DNA of 64,000 nt from NCBI RefSeq assembly GCF_036885605.1, contig NZ_CP142523.1:1054001-1118000 (forward strand), written 5' to 3'. The notes beneath the pieces are model-generated. The model was given only the letters and a program-made list of their open reading frames with translations. It was not told the DNA's origin and made no database searches. Origin of the DNA: Janthinobacterium sp. TB1-E2. GTDB taxonomy: Bacteria > Pseudomonadota > Gammaproteobacteria > Burkholderiales > Burkholderiaceae_D. Positions within the stretch are counted from its first letter, which is position 1. Each line of letters opens with the position of its first letter. Made by a program: the position numbers and the translations under genes. This document shows positions 8,987 through 21,570 of the stretch, in pieces.

Positions 8987-10288
8987 TCAGGTGCGCACGC
9001 TACGCAGCGGCGTGCACCACACCATGGCCACCGTCAACACGATGCTGCCGGCCGCGATGCAGGCCAGGCCATTGCGCACGCCAAAATGTTCCGCTATCCA
9101 GCCGGCGGCCAGCGCACCCAGCGGCGCCGTCGCTACCGTCAGGAAACGCATGGTCGACGTCATGCGGCCCAGCATGAGGTCGGGTGTGACTTTTTGGCGC
9201 AAGCCCAGGTAGGGAATAAAGAACAGCATCACGCCGCAATCGAAAAAGAACATCAAGATGGCATACGCCACGGCGCTGGCGGCCGCGCTGCCGAACAGCG
9301 CGGCGGGTATCGTGGGCGTTAGCGCAAAACAGAGCGAGGTCGATGCCAGGCCGATCAGGATGGTGCGGCCGGCGCCATAGCGCTTCGTCAAGGGCTTGAC
9401 GATGAAGGCGCTGAGCAGGACGCCGGCGCCGCCGAGCATCTGCGTCATGCCCAGCACGCCAGGGCTCATGCCCAGGTCGCGCGTGGCAAACAGCACCGTC
9501 AAGGCCATGCTGGCGTAAAACAGGAAGTGCCAGATGCCGGCGCCCCAGGCCAGCGCGCGCAGCAGCGGTTCGCGCCAGACGAACAGCAAGCCGTCGGCGA
9601 TGTCGCGCAAGGCGTGTTTGTCGGATGGAGCAGGACGCGGATCGCGCACGCTCATGGCGCGCAGATTGAAAACGGAAACCAGATAGCCGCACGCCGTGCA
9701 CAGGATGGCGACGGGCGCCGACAACACTTGCACGAGCACGCCGGCCAGGCCGGGACCGATCAGGCGCGAAGCTGATTCGGTGGCGGCAAATTTCGACTGC
9801 GCATCGATCAAGCCATCGCGGCCCACGAGGAAAGTCAGAAACACCTGTTCGGCGCCACCACCGACGACGAAGCCCGTGCCGATGATGAAGCCCACTATAT
9901 ATAACCATGGCATCGACAGCACGCCGCACCAGTAAGCCACGGCCACGCTGGCCAGGGCCAGGCCCGACATGCTTTCGCTGAACAGCATGATCGGGTGCTT
10001 GCTGCGCCGGTCCAGCAGCACGCCGACGGGCAAGCCGAAGAGGGCGAACGGCAGCGCCTGCAGCGCAACCAGCACGCCCATCTGTTCCGGTGTCGCATGT
10101 AGCAAGAGCACCGCGCACAGGGGCAGGGCCAGCGAGGTAATCTGGGCGCCGAAGCAATTGAGGCCATTGCTGAACCATAGGCGGCGGAAATTGACGCTGG
10201 CGGCGCTGCCGTCGCCACGCAGATAGTGGGCGCAATACTGGAAGAGGGAAGAGAAAATATGCTGCTCGATAAAAAAGATCGGGCTCAC
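8987..10288 (-). CDS. MFS transporter, MFS_3 / EntS-like exporter family
   Basis: The 433 residues contain about twelve hydrophobic segments. The loop GVLLDRRSKHPIML after the second or third helix is the MFS motif A region (normally G-x-x-x-D-R-x-G-R-R). VNFRRLWFSNGLNCFGAQITSLALPL is typical of the MFS_3 group, which includes the enterobactin exporter EntS. The substrate cannot be told from sequence; no siderophore genes are nearby. The start is GTG at 10288 with no evident ribosome site, so the first 30 residues may not all be translated. It is divergent from the enoyl-CoA hydratase gene. Confidence 0.85.
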   Translation of the reverse strand: MSPIFFIEQHIFSSLFQYCAHYLRGDGSAASVNFRRLWFSNGLNCFGAQITSLALPLCAVLLLHATPEQMGVLVALQALPFALFGLPVGVLLDRRSKHPIMLFSESMSGLALASVAVAYWCGVLSMPWLYIVGFIIGTGFVVGGGAEQVFLTFLVGRDGLIDAQSKFAATESASRLIGPGLAGVLVQVLSAPVAILCTACGYLVSVFNLRAMSVRDPRPAPSDKHALRDIADGLLFVWREPLLRALAWGAGIWHFLFYASMALTVLFATRDLGMSPGVLGMTQMLGGAGVLLSAFIVKPLTKRYGAGRTILIGLASTSLCFALTPTIPAALFGSAAASAVAYAILMFFFDCGVMLFFIPYLGLRQKVTPDLMLGRMTSTMRFLTVATAPLGALAAGWIAEHFGVRNGLACIAAGSIVLTVAMVWCTPLRSVRT

Positions 10289-10329
10289 AATAATAGCAGC
10301 GCACCTGCCGCGCCGCTGCCGTTAGCCGC

Positions 10330-10335
10330 TACAAT
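10330..10335 (+). promoter_or_regulatory. Candidate -10 box for the enoyl-CoA hydratase gene
   Basis: TACAAT lies 30 bases before the start codon, in the short divergent gap with the MFS gene. I see no good -35 partner. Confidence 0.3.
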
Positions 10336-10364
10336 CGTTGCACCGTTCATCGAGAGGAGACACC

Positions 10365-11141
10365 ATGCAATACGAAGACCTGATCATCGATATCCAGGAC
10401 AAAGTGGCGGTCATCCGCCTGAACCGCCCCAAGGCCCTGAACGCCTTGAACGAGAACATGATGAATGAGCTGGGCGACGCCTTGCTGAAGTTCGATGCCG
10501 ACGAGAGTATCGGCTGCATCGTGCTCACGGGCAGCGAAAAAGCATTTGCCGCCGGCGCCGACATCGCGGCCATGGCCGATTACACCTACCCGGATACCTA
10601 TACCCAGGGCTACATCAGCCGTAACTGGGAGCATATCTTGCGCGTGCGCAAACCGGTGGTGGGCGCCGTGGCCGGCTATGCGCTCGGTGGCGGCTGCGAA
10701 CTGGCCATGATGTGCGATTTCCTGATCGCCGCCGACAGCGCCAAGTTTGGCCAGCCAGAAATCAAGGTTGGCGTCACGCCGGGCGCGGGCGGTACGCAGC
10801 GTTTGCCGCGCGCCATCGGCAAGGCCAAGGCCATGGACCTGCTGCTGACGGCGCGCACCATCGATGCCGCCGAGGCGGAACGCATCGGCCTCGTGTCGCG
10901 CGTGGTGCCGGCAGATAAATTGCTGGAAGAAACCCTGGCCGCCGCCAAGACCATCGCCGCCATGCCGACTTCGGTTGCCATGATGATCAAGGATTGCGTC
11001 AACCGCGCTTTTGAAACCACCTTGACCGATGGTGTCGCCTACGAGCGCCGTTTGTTCCAGGCCGCCTTCGGTACGCCGGCGCAAAAAGAAGGCATGTACG
11101 CTTTCCTGGAAAAGCGCTTGCCAAACTTCGACGGTCTTTGA
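10365..11141 (+). CDS. Enoyl-CoA hydratase
   Basis: This crotonase-fold enzyme hydrates trans-2-enoyl-CoA during fatty-acid or amino-acid breakdown. The start [11 protein letters not shown] at 10365 has GAGAGGAGA upstream and gives 258 residues, the family norm. The oxyanion-hole segments are [11 protein letters not shown] and [15 protein letters not shown]. The two catalytic glutamates are Glu112 (in GGGCELAM) and Glu132 (in FGQPEIKVG), matching the mammalian mitochondrial enzyme. It stands alone, just upstream of the rRNA promoter region. The specific pathway (PaaF- or short-chain FadB-like) cannot be assigned. Confidence 0.95.
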   Translation: MQYEDLIIDIQDKVAVIRLNRPKALNALNENMMNELGDALLKFDADESIGCIVLTGSEKAFAAGADIAAMADYTYPDTYTQGYISRNWEHILRVRKPVVGAVAGYALGGGCELAMMCDFLIAADSAKFGQPEIKVGVTPGAGGTQRLPRAIGKAKAMDLLLTARTIDAAEAERIGLVSRVVPADKLLEETLAAAKTIAAMPTSVAMMIKDCVNRAFETTLTDGVAYERRLFQAAFGTPAQKEGMYAFLEKRLPNFDGL

Positions 11142-11224
11142 TATGATTCGCCTCCCCGATGAGACGCACTAGTTTGCGGCACAAAAGGGACTGCCTTCCG
11201 GGGCTGGGTAGTAGAAAAAGAAGG

Positions 11225-11253
11225 TTGACGAAATGCTGCAAACGCTTCATACT
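11225..11253 (+). promoter_or_regulatory. Candidate rrn promoter
   Basis: TTGACG at 11225-11230 and CATACT at 11248-11253 are separated by 17 bases, about 300 bases before the 16S gene. Matches to consensus are 5/6 and 4/6. No other pair in the 11142-11551 gap looks better. The gap holds no protein gene; it carries the promoter, boxA and the leader helix. Confidence 0.5.
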
Positions 11254-11318
11254 CTTCCTTCTTCGCAGCTGACAAACACAACGCTTTGTCGGTAGCGCGA
11301 AAGCAGTAACCGAATACA

Positions 11319-11329
11319 GTTCTTTAACA
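11319..11329 (+). promoter_or_regulatory. rrn antitermination boxA (16S leader)
   Basis: GTTCTTTAACA matches the boxA core (TGCTCTTTAACA in E. coli), which loads the Nus antitermination complex on rRNA transcripts. It lies immediately upstream of the left arm of the 16S processing helix. Confidence 0.75.
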
Positions 11330-11332
11330 ATT

Positions 11333-11360
11333 AACAGTCGATAAGTGTGGGCATTTGATG
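11333..11360 (+). promoter_or_regulatory. Left arm of the 16S RNase III processing helix
   Basis: These 28 bases pair with 13115-13142, after the 16S gene. All 28 positions can pair: 25 Watson-Crick and 3 G-U wobbles. Family knowledge: RNase III cuts such a helix to release pre-16S. Part of this arm (CATTTGATG) can also pair with TATCAAATG at 11402-11410, inside the leader, as an alternative fold. Confidence 0.75.
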
Positions 11361-11551
11361 TAAGTGCAGCGATGATCTTCGGATTGTCGTAATACTTAAA
11401 ATATCAAATGTTCACAAGAAATAATGAAATAGGATACTTCTTCGGAAGTAGCCTGTCAGTTTTTTGAGTGAGCAAACACCTCGCAATGCGAGGGGTTTGA
11501 ACTAGTTAAATAGTTCGACCATGCCGGTAAAACGGCAAAGTAACAGAGATT

Positions 11552-13085
<1,534 letters not shown>

Positions 13086-13114
13086 GAGTTTGCACGAATC
13101 AGAAATGATTCACG

Positions 13115-13142
13115 CATCAAATGTTCACACTTATCGGCTGTT
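13115..13142 (+). promoter_or_regulatory. Right arm of the 16S processing helix
   Basis: This segment pairs along its whole length with 11333-11360 in the leader, and ends 19 bases before tRNA-Ile. A direct repeat of its first part (ATCAAATGTTCACA) also occurs in the leader at 11403-11416. Confidence 0.75.
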
Positions 13143-13161
13143 AATATAAAGAACAGCATTT

Positions 13162-13238
13162 GGGGCTGTAGCTCAGCTGGTTAGAGCACCGTGTTGATAA
13201 CGCGGGGGTCGTTGGTTCGAGTCCAACCAGCCCTACCA
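13162..13238 (+). tRNA. tRNA-Ile (anticodon GAT)
   Basis: The 77 bases fold as a full cloverleaf: acceptor GGGGCTG with CAGCCCT, anticodon loop TTGATAA (anticodon GAT), T-arm GTTCGAGTC, and CCA encoded in the DNA. It is the first tRNA of the 16S-23S spacer, the usual place in proteobacterial rrn operons. Confidence 0.98.
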
Positions 13239-13257
13239 GTTTCTGTAGTAAATCTCA

Positions 13258-13333
13258 GGGGGATTAGCTCAGCTGGGAGAGCACCTGCTTTGCAAGCAGG
13301 GGGTCGTCGGTTCGATCCCGTCATCCTCCACCA
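13258..13333 (+). tRNA. tRNA-Ala (anticodon TGC)
   Basis: The 76 bases fold as a cloverleaf: acceptor GGGGGAT with ATCCTCC (one G-U), anticodon arm CTGCT-TTGCAAG-CAG (anticodon TGC), T-loop TTCGATCC, and encoded CCA. It is the second spacer tRNA, 19 bases after tRNA-Ile. Confidence 0.98.
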
Positions 13334-13404
13334 AAAGTTCAAACGTAAGTTGATCACAACGGTGATTGAATTTAGGTTTGGTCTTTTCGAGACCAAGTGC
13401 TGTA

Positions 13405-13416
13405 TGTTCTTTAACA
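13405..13416 (+). promoter_or_regulatory. Second boxA, upstream of 23S
   Basis: TGTTCTTTAACA repeats the antitermination boxA in the spacer, as in other proteobacterial rrn operons. It lies directly before the outermost arm of the 23S processing helix. Confidence 0.75.
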
Positions 13417-13418
13417 AT

Positions 13419-13573
13419 CTGGAAGAAGTAAAGATTATTTATTGATCGGTTTGCCGTAAAAAGCGAATCGATGGGTAATGATTGTATGTATCAACAAACA
13501 AGCAACAACGTTGTACTTTCTTATCCCTGTAGCGCTCTTTGATGACTTCGGTCTTCAGAGGCTAACGTTATAG

Positions 13574-13580
<7 letters not shown>
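13419..13580 (+). promoter_or_regulatory. 5' half of the long 23S processing helix
   Basis: Four blocks here pair with blocks after the 23S gene in reverse order: 13419-13436 with 16521-16538, 13474-13495 with 16498-16518, 13506-13526 with 16470-16490, and 13561-13580 with 16441-16460. Most mismatches are G-U wobbles. Together they form an interrupted stem well over 70 pairs long that would bring the two ends of pre-23S together for RNase III. Confidence 0.75.
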
Positions 13581-16449
<2,869 letters not shown>

Positions 16450-16584
16450 ATAACCTTAGCAGGTGCAGAGGATAAGACGGTACAACGTTGCGTGTGTGTT
16501 GATACGACATTCATTACCCCAATCTTTGCTTCTTCCAGATTCAGGCTTTGTCGCTCCATCGAGGACAAATGCCAGTACAAGTTA

Positions 16585-16700
16585 TGCCTGATGACCATAG
16601 CAAGTTGGTCCCACCCCTTCCCATCCCGAACAGGACCGTGAAACAACTTTGCGCCGATGATAGTGCTGCAACCAGTGTGAAAGTAGGTTATCGTCAGGCT
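16585..16700 (+). rRNA. rrf: 5S ribosomal RNA, copy 1
   Basis: The 116 bases run from TGCCTGATGACCATAGC to TATCGTCAGGCT and include the usual CCCATCCCGAACAGG loop. The ends pair to form helix I except at the terminal position. It lies 135 bases after 23S, as expected for the last rRNA of the operon. It differs from copy 2 at one base (C at 16610, A at the matching 17006). Confidence 0.96.
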
Positions 16701-16711
16701 TGTTATTCGAA

Positions 16712-16747
16712 AAAACCCCTTCCGGTGATCCGGTTGGGGTTTTTTTA
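16712..16747 (+). terminator. Rho-independent terminator after 5S copy 1
   Basis: AACCCC-tt-CCGG, a four-base loop, then CCGG-tt-GGGGTT and a run of seven T form a classical intrinsic terminator 11 bases after the 5S gene. Confidence 0.85.
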
Positions 16748-16773
16748 CGTCTGGTGGTTTTTGTTGGGCGCTG

Positions 16774-16809
16774 TCGGCTGACGCGCGCAGCGCTAAGCCG
16801 ACCTACGTT
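16774..16809 (-). repeat. REP-like palindromic repeat, copy A1
   Basis: On the minus strand it reads GTAGGTCGGCTTAGCG, a short GC-rich loop, then a shortened right arm ending in GCCGAC. It is one member of the dispersed palindrome family also present at 33.2-33.5 kb and 52.6 kb, here facing copy A2. Confidence 0.75.
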
Positions 16810-16822
16810 TATTGGATGGCGG

Positions 16823-16852
16823 GTAGGTCGGATTAGCGTAGCGTAATCCGAC
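16823..16852 (+). repeat. REP-like palindromic repeat, copy A2
   Basis: GTAGGTCGGATTAGCG, two bases, then GCGTAATCCGAC: a near-perfect stem. Copies A1 and A2 face each other with a 13-base spacer, an arrangement like the paired REP units (BIMEs) of enterobacteria. Confidence 0.8.
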
Positions 16853-16885
16853 AACATTGTTGACATTCGCGTGGTGATTGCCTGC

Positions 16886-16911
16886 TACGCGCTTGTGCGT
16901 CAAGCCGACCT
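16886..16911 (-). repeat. Degenerate half REP-like repeat, copy A3
   Basis: The minus strand reads CAGGTCGGCTTGACGC and then decays. It is a worn or partial copy, placed just before the candidate promoter of the second 5S gene. Confidence 0.5.
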
Positions 16912-16921
16912 GGGGTATAAT
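16893..16921 (+). promoter_or_regulatory. Candidate promoter for 5S copy 2
   Basis: A perfect TATAAT at 16916-16921 is preceded at 17 bases by TTGTGC (16893-16898). The second 5S gene begins 59 bases after the -10. The -35 match is weak (3/6) and overlaps the degenerate repeat A3. It would allow 5S copy 2 to be made independently of the operon. Confidence 0.45.
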
Positions 16922-16980
16922 TCGCCTCCTCAGATCAGACGACTTGCTGCCCCGCTGGGAGCAGGTTGTTGAAAAAGTTA

Positions 16981-17096
16981 TGCCTGATGACCATAGCAAG
17001 TTGGTACCACCCCTTCCCATCCCGAACAGGACCGTGAAACAACTTTGCGCCGATGATAGTGCTGCAACCAGTGTGAAAGTAGGTTATCGTCAGGCT
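16981..17096 (+). rRNA. rrf: 5S ribosomal RNA, copy 2
   Basis: This is a second full-length 5S gene, 280 bases after copy 1 and identical except at nucleotide 26 (A here, C in copy 1). The bases AGTTA just before it and TTGTTAT just after are shared with copy 1, so the duplicated unit is a little larger than the gene. It has its own terminator. Confidence 0.95.
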
Positions 17097-17104
17097 TGTT
17101 ATAT

Positions 17105-17134
17105 AAAAAACCCCGCTAGGTGCGGGGTTTTTTT
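17105..17134 (+). terminator. Rho-independent terminator after 5S copy 2
   Basis: ACCCCGC-TAGGT-GCGGGGT, with A runs before and a run of seven T after, nine bases beyond the 5S gene. Because of the flanking A and T runs it could also stop transcripts from the minus side. Confidence 0.88.
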
Positions 17135-17154
17135 CGTTTGCAGCATTCATCGGA

Positions 17155-17499
17155 TCAGATGCCCCAGGTGATGCTTTCATTTTCCGCCTTGGCCGAGCGC
17201 AGCATTTCCATCAGGGGATAGGCGCGCTGCGAGAAATGCACTTTTTGCGCGCGCGCATGGGCACCCGTTTCGCCATCTTCCAGGGTTTCTGGCGTATGCG
17301 CGTCGTGTTCGATGTCATTTTCCGGATGCAATTTGCTTTCCGCGACTTCTTTTTCCAGCAGGGCCAGGGCATCGCCCGCTTCGGCTGGCGTGATGACGCC
17401 ACGCGTGGGGTTCTTGTGCAGAATGTCGAGGATACGCTGGGCATGTTCTTGATACATCAGCACTTCAGGGGAAGATTTGGATTTGAATGAGATCAACAT
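17155..17499 (-). CDS. DUF1840 domain-containing protein
   Basis: The 114 residues start MLISFKSKSSPEVLMYQEHA, the DUF1840 signature, and continue with RGVITPAEAGDALALLEKEV and a C-terminal FSQRAYPLMEMLRSA. Family knowledge: DUF1840 proteins are small, cytosolic and restricted mainly to betaproteobacteria, with no established function. It is transcribed towards the rRNA operon, whose terminator separates them. A 181-base gap lies between it and the upstream lipoprotein gene. Confidence 0.9.
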   Translation of the reverse strand: MLISFKSKSSPEVLMYQEHAQRILDILHKNPTRGVITPAEAGDALALLEKEVAESKLHPENDIEHDAHTPETLEDGETGAHARAQKVHFSQRAYPLMEMLRSAKAENESITWGI

Positions 17500-17575
17500 A
17501 AGCGCTTTCTGAAACTTGTTGTTAGTGTCGAAACAATATCACGACTTGAAATGTCGCACAGGCCGTCCGTTTGTC

Positions 17576-17599
17576 CCGGATTGCATATTTGCAAGCCGG
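17576..17599. promoter_or_regulatory. Hairpin in the gap between the lipoprotein and DUF1840 genes
   Basis: CCGG-a-TTGCA-TATT-TGCAA-g-CCGG: nine pairs around one A-G mismatch. There is no T tract, so it is not a standard terminator; it may be a protein site or an mRNA structure. Confidence 0.3.
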
Positions 17600-17680
17600 A
17601 TAGGGCCATCTGTTGGACAACGCACGTATTTACAAGAGCTCGCTTATCGTGAAAACACCGGTTTAAGCGATCGTTAAGTC

Positions 17681-18226
17681 TTAATCCAGTTTCACCGAGT
17701 CCATGAAGGTGTCGATGGTGTCACGCGACAGCTTGCTTTCTTCACCGAGAATGATGATCTGGAAGATGCGCTTATCCTGCGCCACAAAACGGCCGACCAG
17801 CAAGACAGGCTTGCCTTGCTGCGTGCCTTTGGCCTCAATGCTGAGCGAACTGCGCTGCTGCGTTCCGGCAGCCGTGCTGCTGGCCGCCGAGGCGGATTTT
17901 TCGCTGCGCACGGTGCCGTTGATGTTTTTCAGCAGGGCCGTCTGCATGGCGGGCAGGGCTGCTTGCGCCTGTTCTGCGCTGTCGAGCACGGCGCTGCCGA
18001 TGGCGAAGGTATTGCCATCGACTTCGCTGGCCGTCATGGTCAGGCTGACTTTCTTGCCATCGAGATCGACCTCCCGCGTCAGCACGGCGGGCTTGCCTGG
18101 AAACAAGGCCGTGAACTGGGCGTCGGGGCTGCGATAGTCGCGCCAGTCGAACTTCGGGCTGCAGGCGGACAGGACGCTGGCGGCCGCGAGCGTAGCCAGA
18201 AAGAGGGCAATTGATGGTTTTTTCAT
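17681..18226 (-). CDS. Putative lipoprotein of unknown function
   Basis: Starting at MKKPSIALF (base 18226) the protein has 181 residues and a clear lipoprotein signal, with lipobox LSAC and Cys at about residue 22. The mature part begins FDWRDYRSPDAQFTALFPGKPA and resembles small periplasmic domains that carry FPGKP-type motifs. It ends RDTIDTFMDSVKLD, and a low-complexity Ala/Ser stretch sits in the middle. A longer open frame upstream overlaps comM and is rejected, although the chosen ATG has no strong ribosome site. I do not recognise a function. Confidence 0.8.
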   Translation of the reverse strand: MKKPSIALFLATLAAASVLSACSPKFDWRDYRSPDAQFTALFPGKPAVLTREVDLDGKKVSLTMTASEVDGNTFAIGSAVLDSAEQAQAALPAMQTALLKNINGTVRSEKSASAASSTAAGTQQRSSLSIEAKGTQQGKPVLLVGRFVAQDKRIFQIIILGEESKLSRDTIDTFMDSVKLD

Positions 18227-18290
18227 CAGCAGATGGTAGCAGCGCCGCCCATCACGCGCAATCGTGCACGCGTGGCGTTCGCTGGCTGCC

Positions 18291-19811
18291 TTATATTTCA
18301 CGCAGCACGCGCCGGTACTGGATCGCTTCGGCGACATGCGCCTGCGTGATGCCGGGGCTGTCCGCCAGGTCCGCGATACTGCGCGCCACGCGCAATACCC
18401 GGTGATAGGTGCGCGCCGACCAGTGCAGTCGCGCCATGGCGCCATGCAGCAGCTGTTCACCATGCGTTTCCAGGCGACAATGTTGTTCGATTTCCGTGCT
18501 GCTCAGGCGCTGGTTCGCTTTGCCCTGGCGTGCCAGCTGCAGGGCAAAGGCTGCCGCGACCCGCGTGGCGATGGCTTGCGTGCTTTCGCCGGCGCCTGCG
18601 TGCCGCCCCAGCGCCGCCGGCGGCATGGCGGCCACTTCAACCTGCAGGTCGATACGGTCGAGTAGCGGACCGGACAGGCGGCTGTGATAACGGAGCACGG
18701 CGTCCGGCGTGCAGCGGCAGCGTCCCGAAGCATGGCCCAGATAACCGCAGGGGCAGGGATTCATGGCGGCGATCAACTGGAAGCGAGCAGGAAACTCGGC
18801 CTGGCGGGCCGCGCGTGAAATGCTGATCACGCCCGATTCCATGGGCTGGCGCAGCACATCGAGCACCCGGCGCTGGAATTCGGCGATTTCATCGAGAAAC
18901 AGCACGCCGCAGTGGGCCAGCGAGATTTCTCCCGGGCGCGGCACGTTGCCGCCGCCCACCAGGGCCACGCCGGATGCCGTCTGGTGCGGGGCACGGTAGG
19001 GGCGCCGTTTCCAGTGTTCCACCTTGAAGAGGCCGCCCAGCGAATGCACGGCGGCCGATTCCAGCGCCTCTTCGTCGCTCATGGGCGGCAGCACGCCGGG
19101 GAAGCGGCTGGCCAGCATGGTCTTGCCCGCGCCCGGCGGCCCCACCATCAGGACGTTATGGCCACCCGCGGCCGCCACTTCCAGTGCGCGGCGCGCCTGC
19201 TGCTGTCCTTGCACGTCGGCAAAGTCCGGATACGCAAAATCGGGTACGGCCAGCATGGGCTGGTGGCGTTGCAGGACGGTCCGGCTGGCGTGCGCGGCAA
19301 AATGCGCGCAGACCTCGAGCAGGCTGTGGGCAGGATAGATGCAGGCATCGCTGACGAGAGCCGCTTCGTCTGCGTTCGCCTGCGGCAGGATGAAGGCGCG
19401 TGGCGCGCCCGGCTGGCTGCGCTGCATGGCAAAGGTCATTGCCAGCGCGCCGCGGATAGGGCGCAACTGGCCCGACAGCGACAGTTCGCCCGCGAATTCG
19501 TAGTGGTGTAATTGGTCGCCCGGCAACTGGCCGGACGCGGCCAGGATGCCCAGCGCGATGGGCAGGTCGAAGCGCCCCGATTCCTTGGGCAAGTCCGCCG
19601 GCGCCAGATTGGCCGTGATGCGCCGCGCCGGCATTTCAAAGCCGCAGTTTTGCAGCGCGGCACGGACGCGGTCGCGCGATTCCTTCACTTCCGTATCCGG
19701 CAGGCCGACAATCGTAAACGAAGGCAAGCCATTGGCAAGGTGGACTTCAACACTTACCTCGGGCGCTTCCATGCCGGCCAGGGCGCGGCTTTTCAGGACG
19801 GCCAGACTCAT
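18291..19811 (-). CDS. comM: YifB-family Mg-chelatase-like AAA ATPase (ComM)
   Basis: ComM is a hexameric helicase-like AAA+ protein that promotes branch migration of DNA taken up by natural transformation (known for Haemophilus and Vibrio). The 506 residues start MSLAVLKSRALAGMEAPEV. There is an N-terminal Lon-like S5 fold domain, Walker A GPPGAGKT at 224-231, Walker B as LFLDEIAEF, an arginine-finger region, and a C-terminal Mg-chelatase domain with zinc-type cysteines in NPCPCGYLGH. GGGGAG precedes the ATG. It stands alone; no other competence genes are in the window. Confidence 0.95.
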   Translation of the reverse strand: MSLAVLKSRALAGMEAPEVSVEVHLANGLPSFTIVGLPDTEVKESRDRVRAALQNCGFEMPARRITANLAPADLPKESGRFDLPIALGILAASGQLPGDQLHHYEFAGELSLSGQLRPIRGALAMTFAMQRSQPGAPRAFILPQANADEAALVSDACIYPAHSLLEVCAHFAAHASRTVLQRHQPMLAVPDFAYPDFADVQGQQQARRALEVAAAGGHNVLMVGPPGAGKTMLASRFPGVLPPMSDEEALESAAVHSLGGLFKVEHWKRRPYRAPHQTASGVALVGGGNVPRPGEISLAHCGVLFLDEIAEFQRRVLDVLRQPMESGVISISRAARQAEFPARFQLIAAMNPCPCGYLGHASGRCRCTPDAVLRYHSRLSGPLLDRIDLQVEVAAMPPAALGRHAGAGESTQAIATRVAAAFALQLARQGKANQRLSSTEIEQHCRLETHGEQLLHGAMARLHWSARTYHRVLRVARSIADLADSPGITQAHVAEAIQYRRVLREI

Positions 19812-19922
19812 CAGACTCCCCTGTGGCGCGGGCGCGGGCAGGATCAGTCTAGCGCGTGAAACGCCGTCAAGCTTGAGCTATGCCAGCAAGGCCGTCAATA
19901 ACGGAGCCTTGCTGGCCGCACT

Positions 19923-20171
19923 TTACGCCTTGGTGTCGTTCAGGCGCGTTTCCAGCTCGATCAGGCGCAGTTCCAGTGCGTCCAGCTTGGCGCGGGTCTT
20001 GGCCAGCACTTGCGCCTGGATATCGAATTCCTCGCGCGTGACGAGGTCGAGGCGGGCGAAGCCCTGGGTCATCATCGATTTCACGTTTTTCTCGATATCC
20101 TTGGCAGGCGAGTTTTCGATGGCTTGATGGATCTTGCCTTGCAAGTCGTTAAAGAAGGTATTCATGTCCAT
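19923..20171 (-). CDS. ubiK: Ubiquinone biosynthesis accessory factor UbiK
   Basis: The 82 residues from MDMNTFFNDL form an amphipathic N-terminal helix (KIHQAIENSPAKDIEKNVKSMM) and a C-terminal coiled coil (KTRAKLDALELRLIELETRL), the UbiK/YqiC (BMFP) pattern. UbiK trimers associate with UbiJ in the aerobic ubiquinone-synthesis complex. AAGGACTG lies upstream of the ATG at 20171; an ATG two codons later is also possible. The divergent gap to torF carries the nitrogen-regulated promoter. Confidence 0.9.
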   Translation of the reverse strand: MDMNTFFNDLQGKIHQAIENSPAKDIEKNVKSMMTQGFARLDLVTREEFDIQAQVLAKTRAKLDALELRLIELETRLNDTKA

Positions 20172-20184
20172 GGTCAGTCCTTTT

Positions 20185-20219
20185 ATGGTGCGGCCTGTGC
20201 ATCGCACCATTGCGGTGCA
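20185..20219 (+). promoter_or_regulatory. NtrC-type enhancer dyad upstream of torF-glnK-amtB
   Basis: GCACC-ATTGC-GGTGC at 20204-20218 matches the NtrC pattern GCACC-N5-GGTGC perfectly. The left half-site also forms a second perfect 8-bp dyad with ATGGTGCG at 20185-20192. The site lies about 140 bases upstream of the sigma-54 promoter, a normal enhancer distance. Confidence 0.75.
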
Positions 20220-20343
20220 CAGCGGCGTTAATCTGGTGCGAAACTGGGCAAATTCACAATGCTTCAGCAGCCCGTACCCGCATGCCCAGAGGCTTGCAGG
20301 GTATGTATGGCCGGAAACGCACCTGTCAAGGTGGCAAGAGAGC

Positions 20344-20358
20344 TGGCACGTATTCTGC
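20344..20358 (+). promoter_or_regulatory. Sigma-54 promoter for torF-glnK-amtB
   Basis: TGGCAC-GTATT-CTGC fits the -24/-12 consensus TGGCAC-N5-TTGC with one mismatch and exact GG-to-GC spacing. The start site would be near 20370, giving a leader of about 70 bases before torF. Together with the upstream NtrC dyad this predicts induction under nitrogen limitation. Confidence 0.8.
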
Positions 20359-20441
20359 TAAAGAAGGTATGAACGCTTTGTGATCTCCAGCCAAGATTTT
20401 AAACCTCAACCGCTTTAAAAGTTCAATAAAAGGGAATCGCC

Positions 20442-21559
<1,118 letters not shown>

Positions 21560-21570
21560 GGGGAATATTG

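Noticed and set aside
16548..17180. Short open frames across the two 5S genes
   Set aside because: They appear twice only because the 5S gene is duplicated; no ribosome site or family match.
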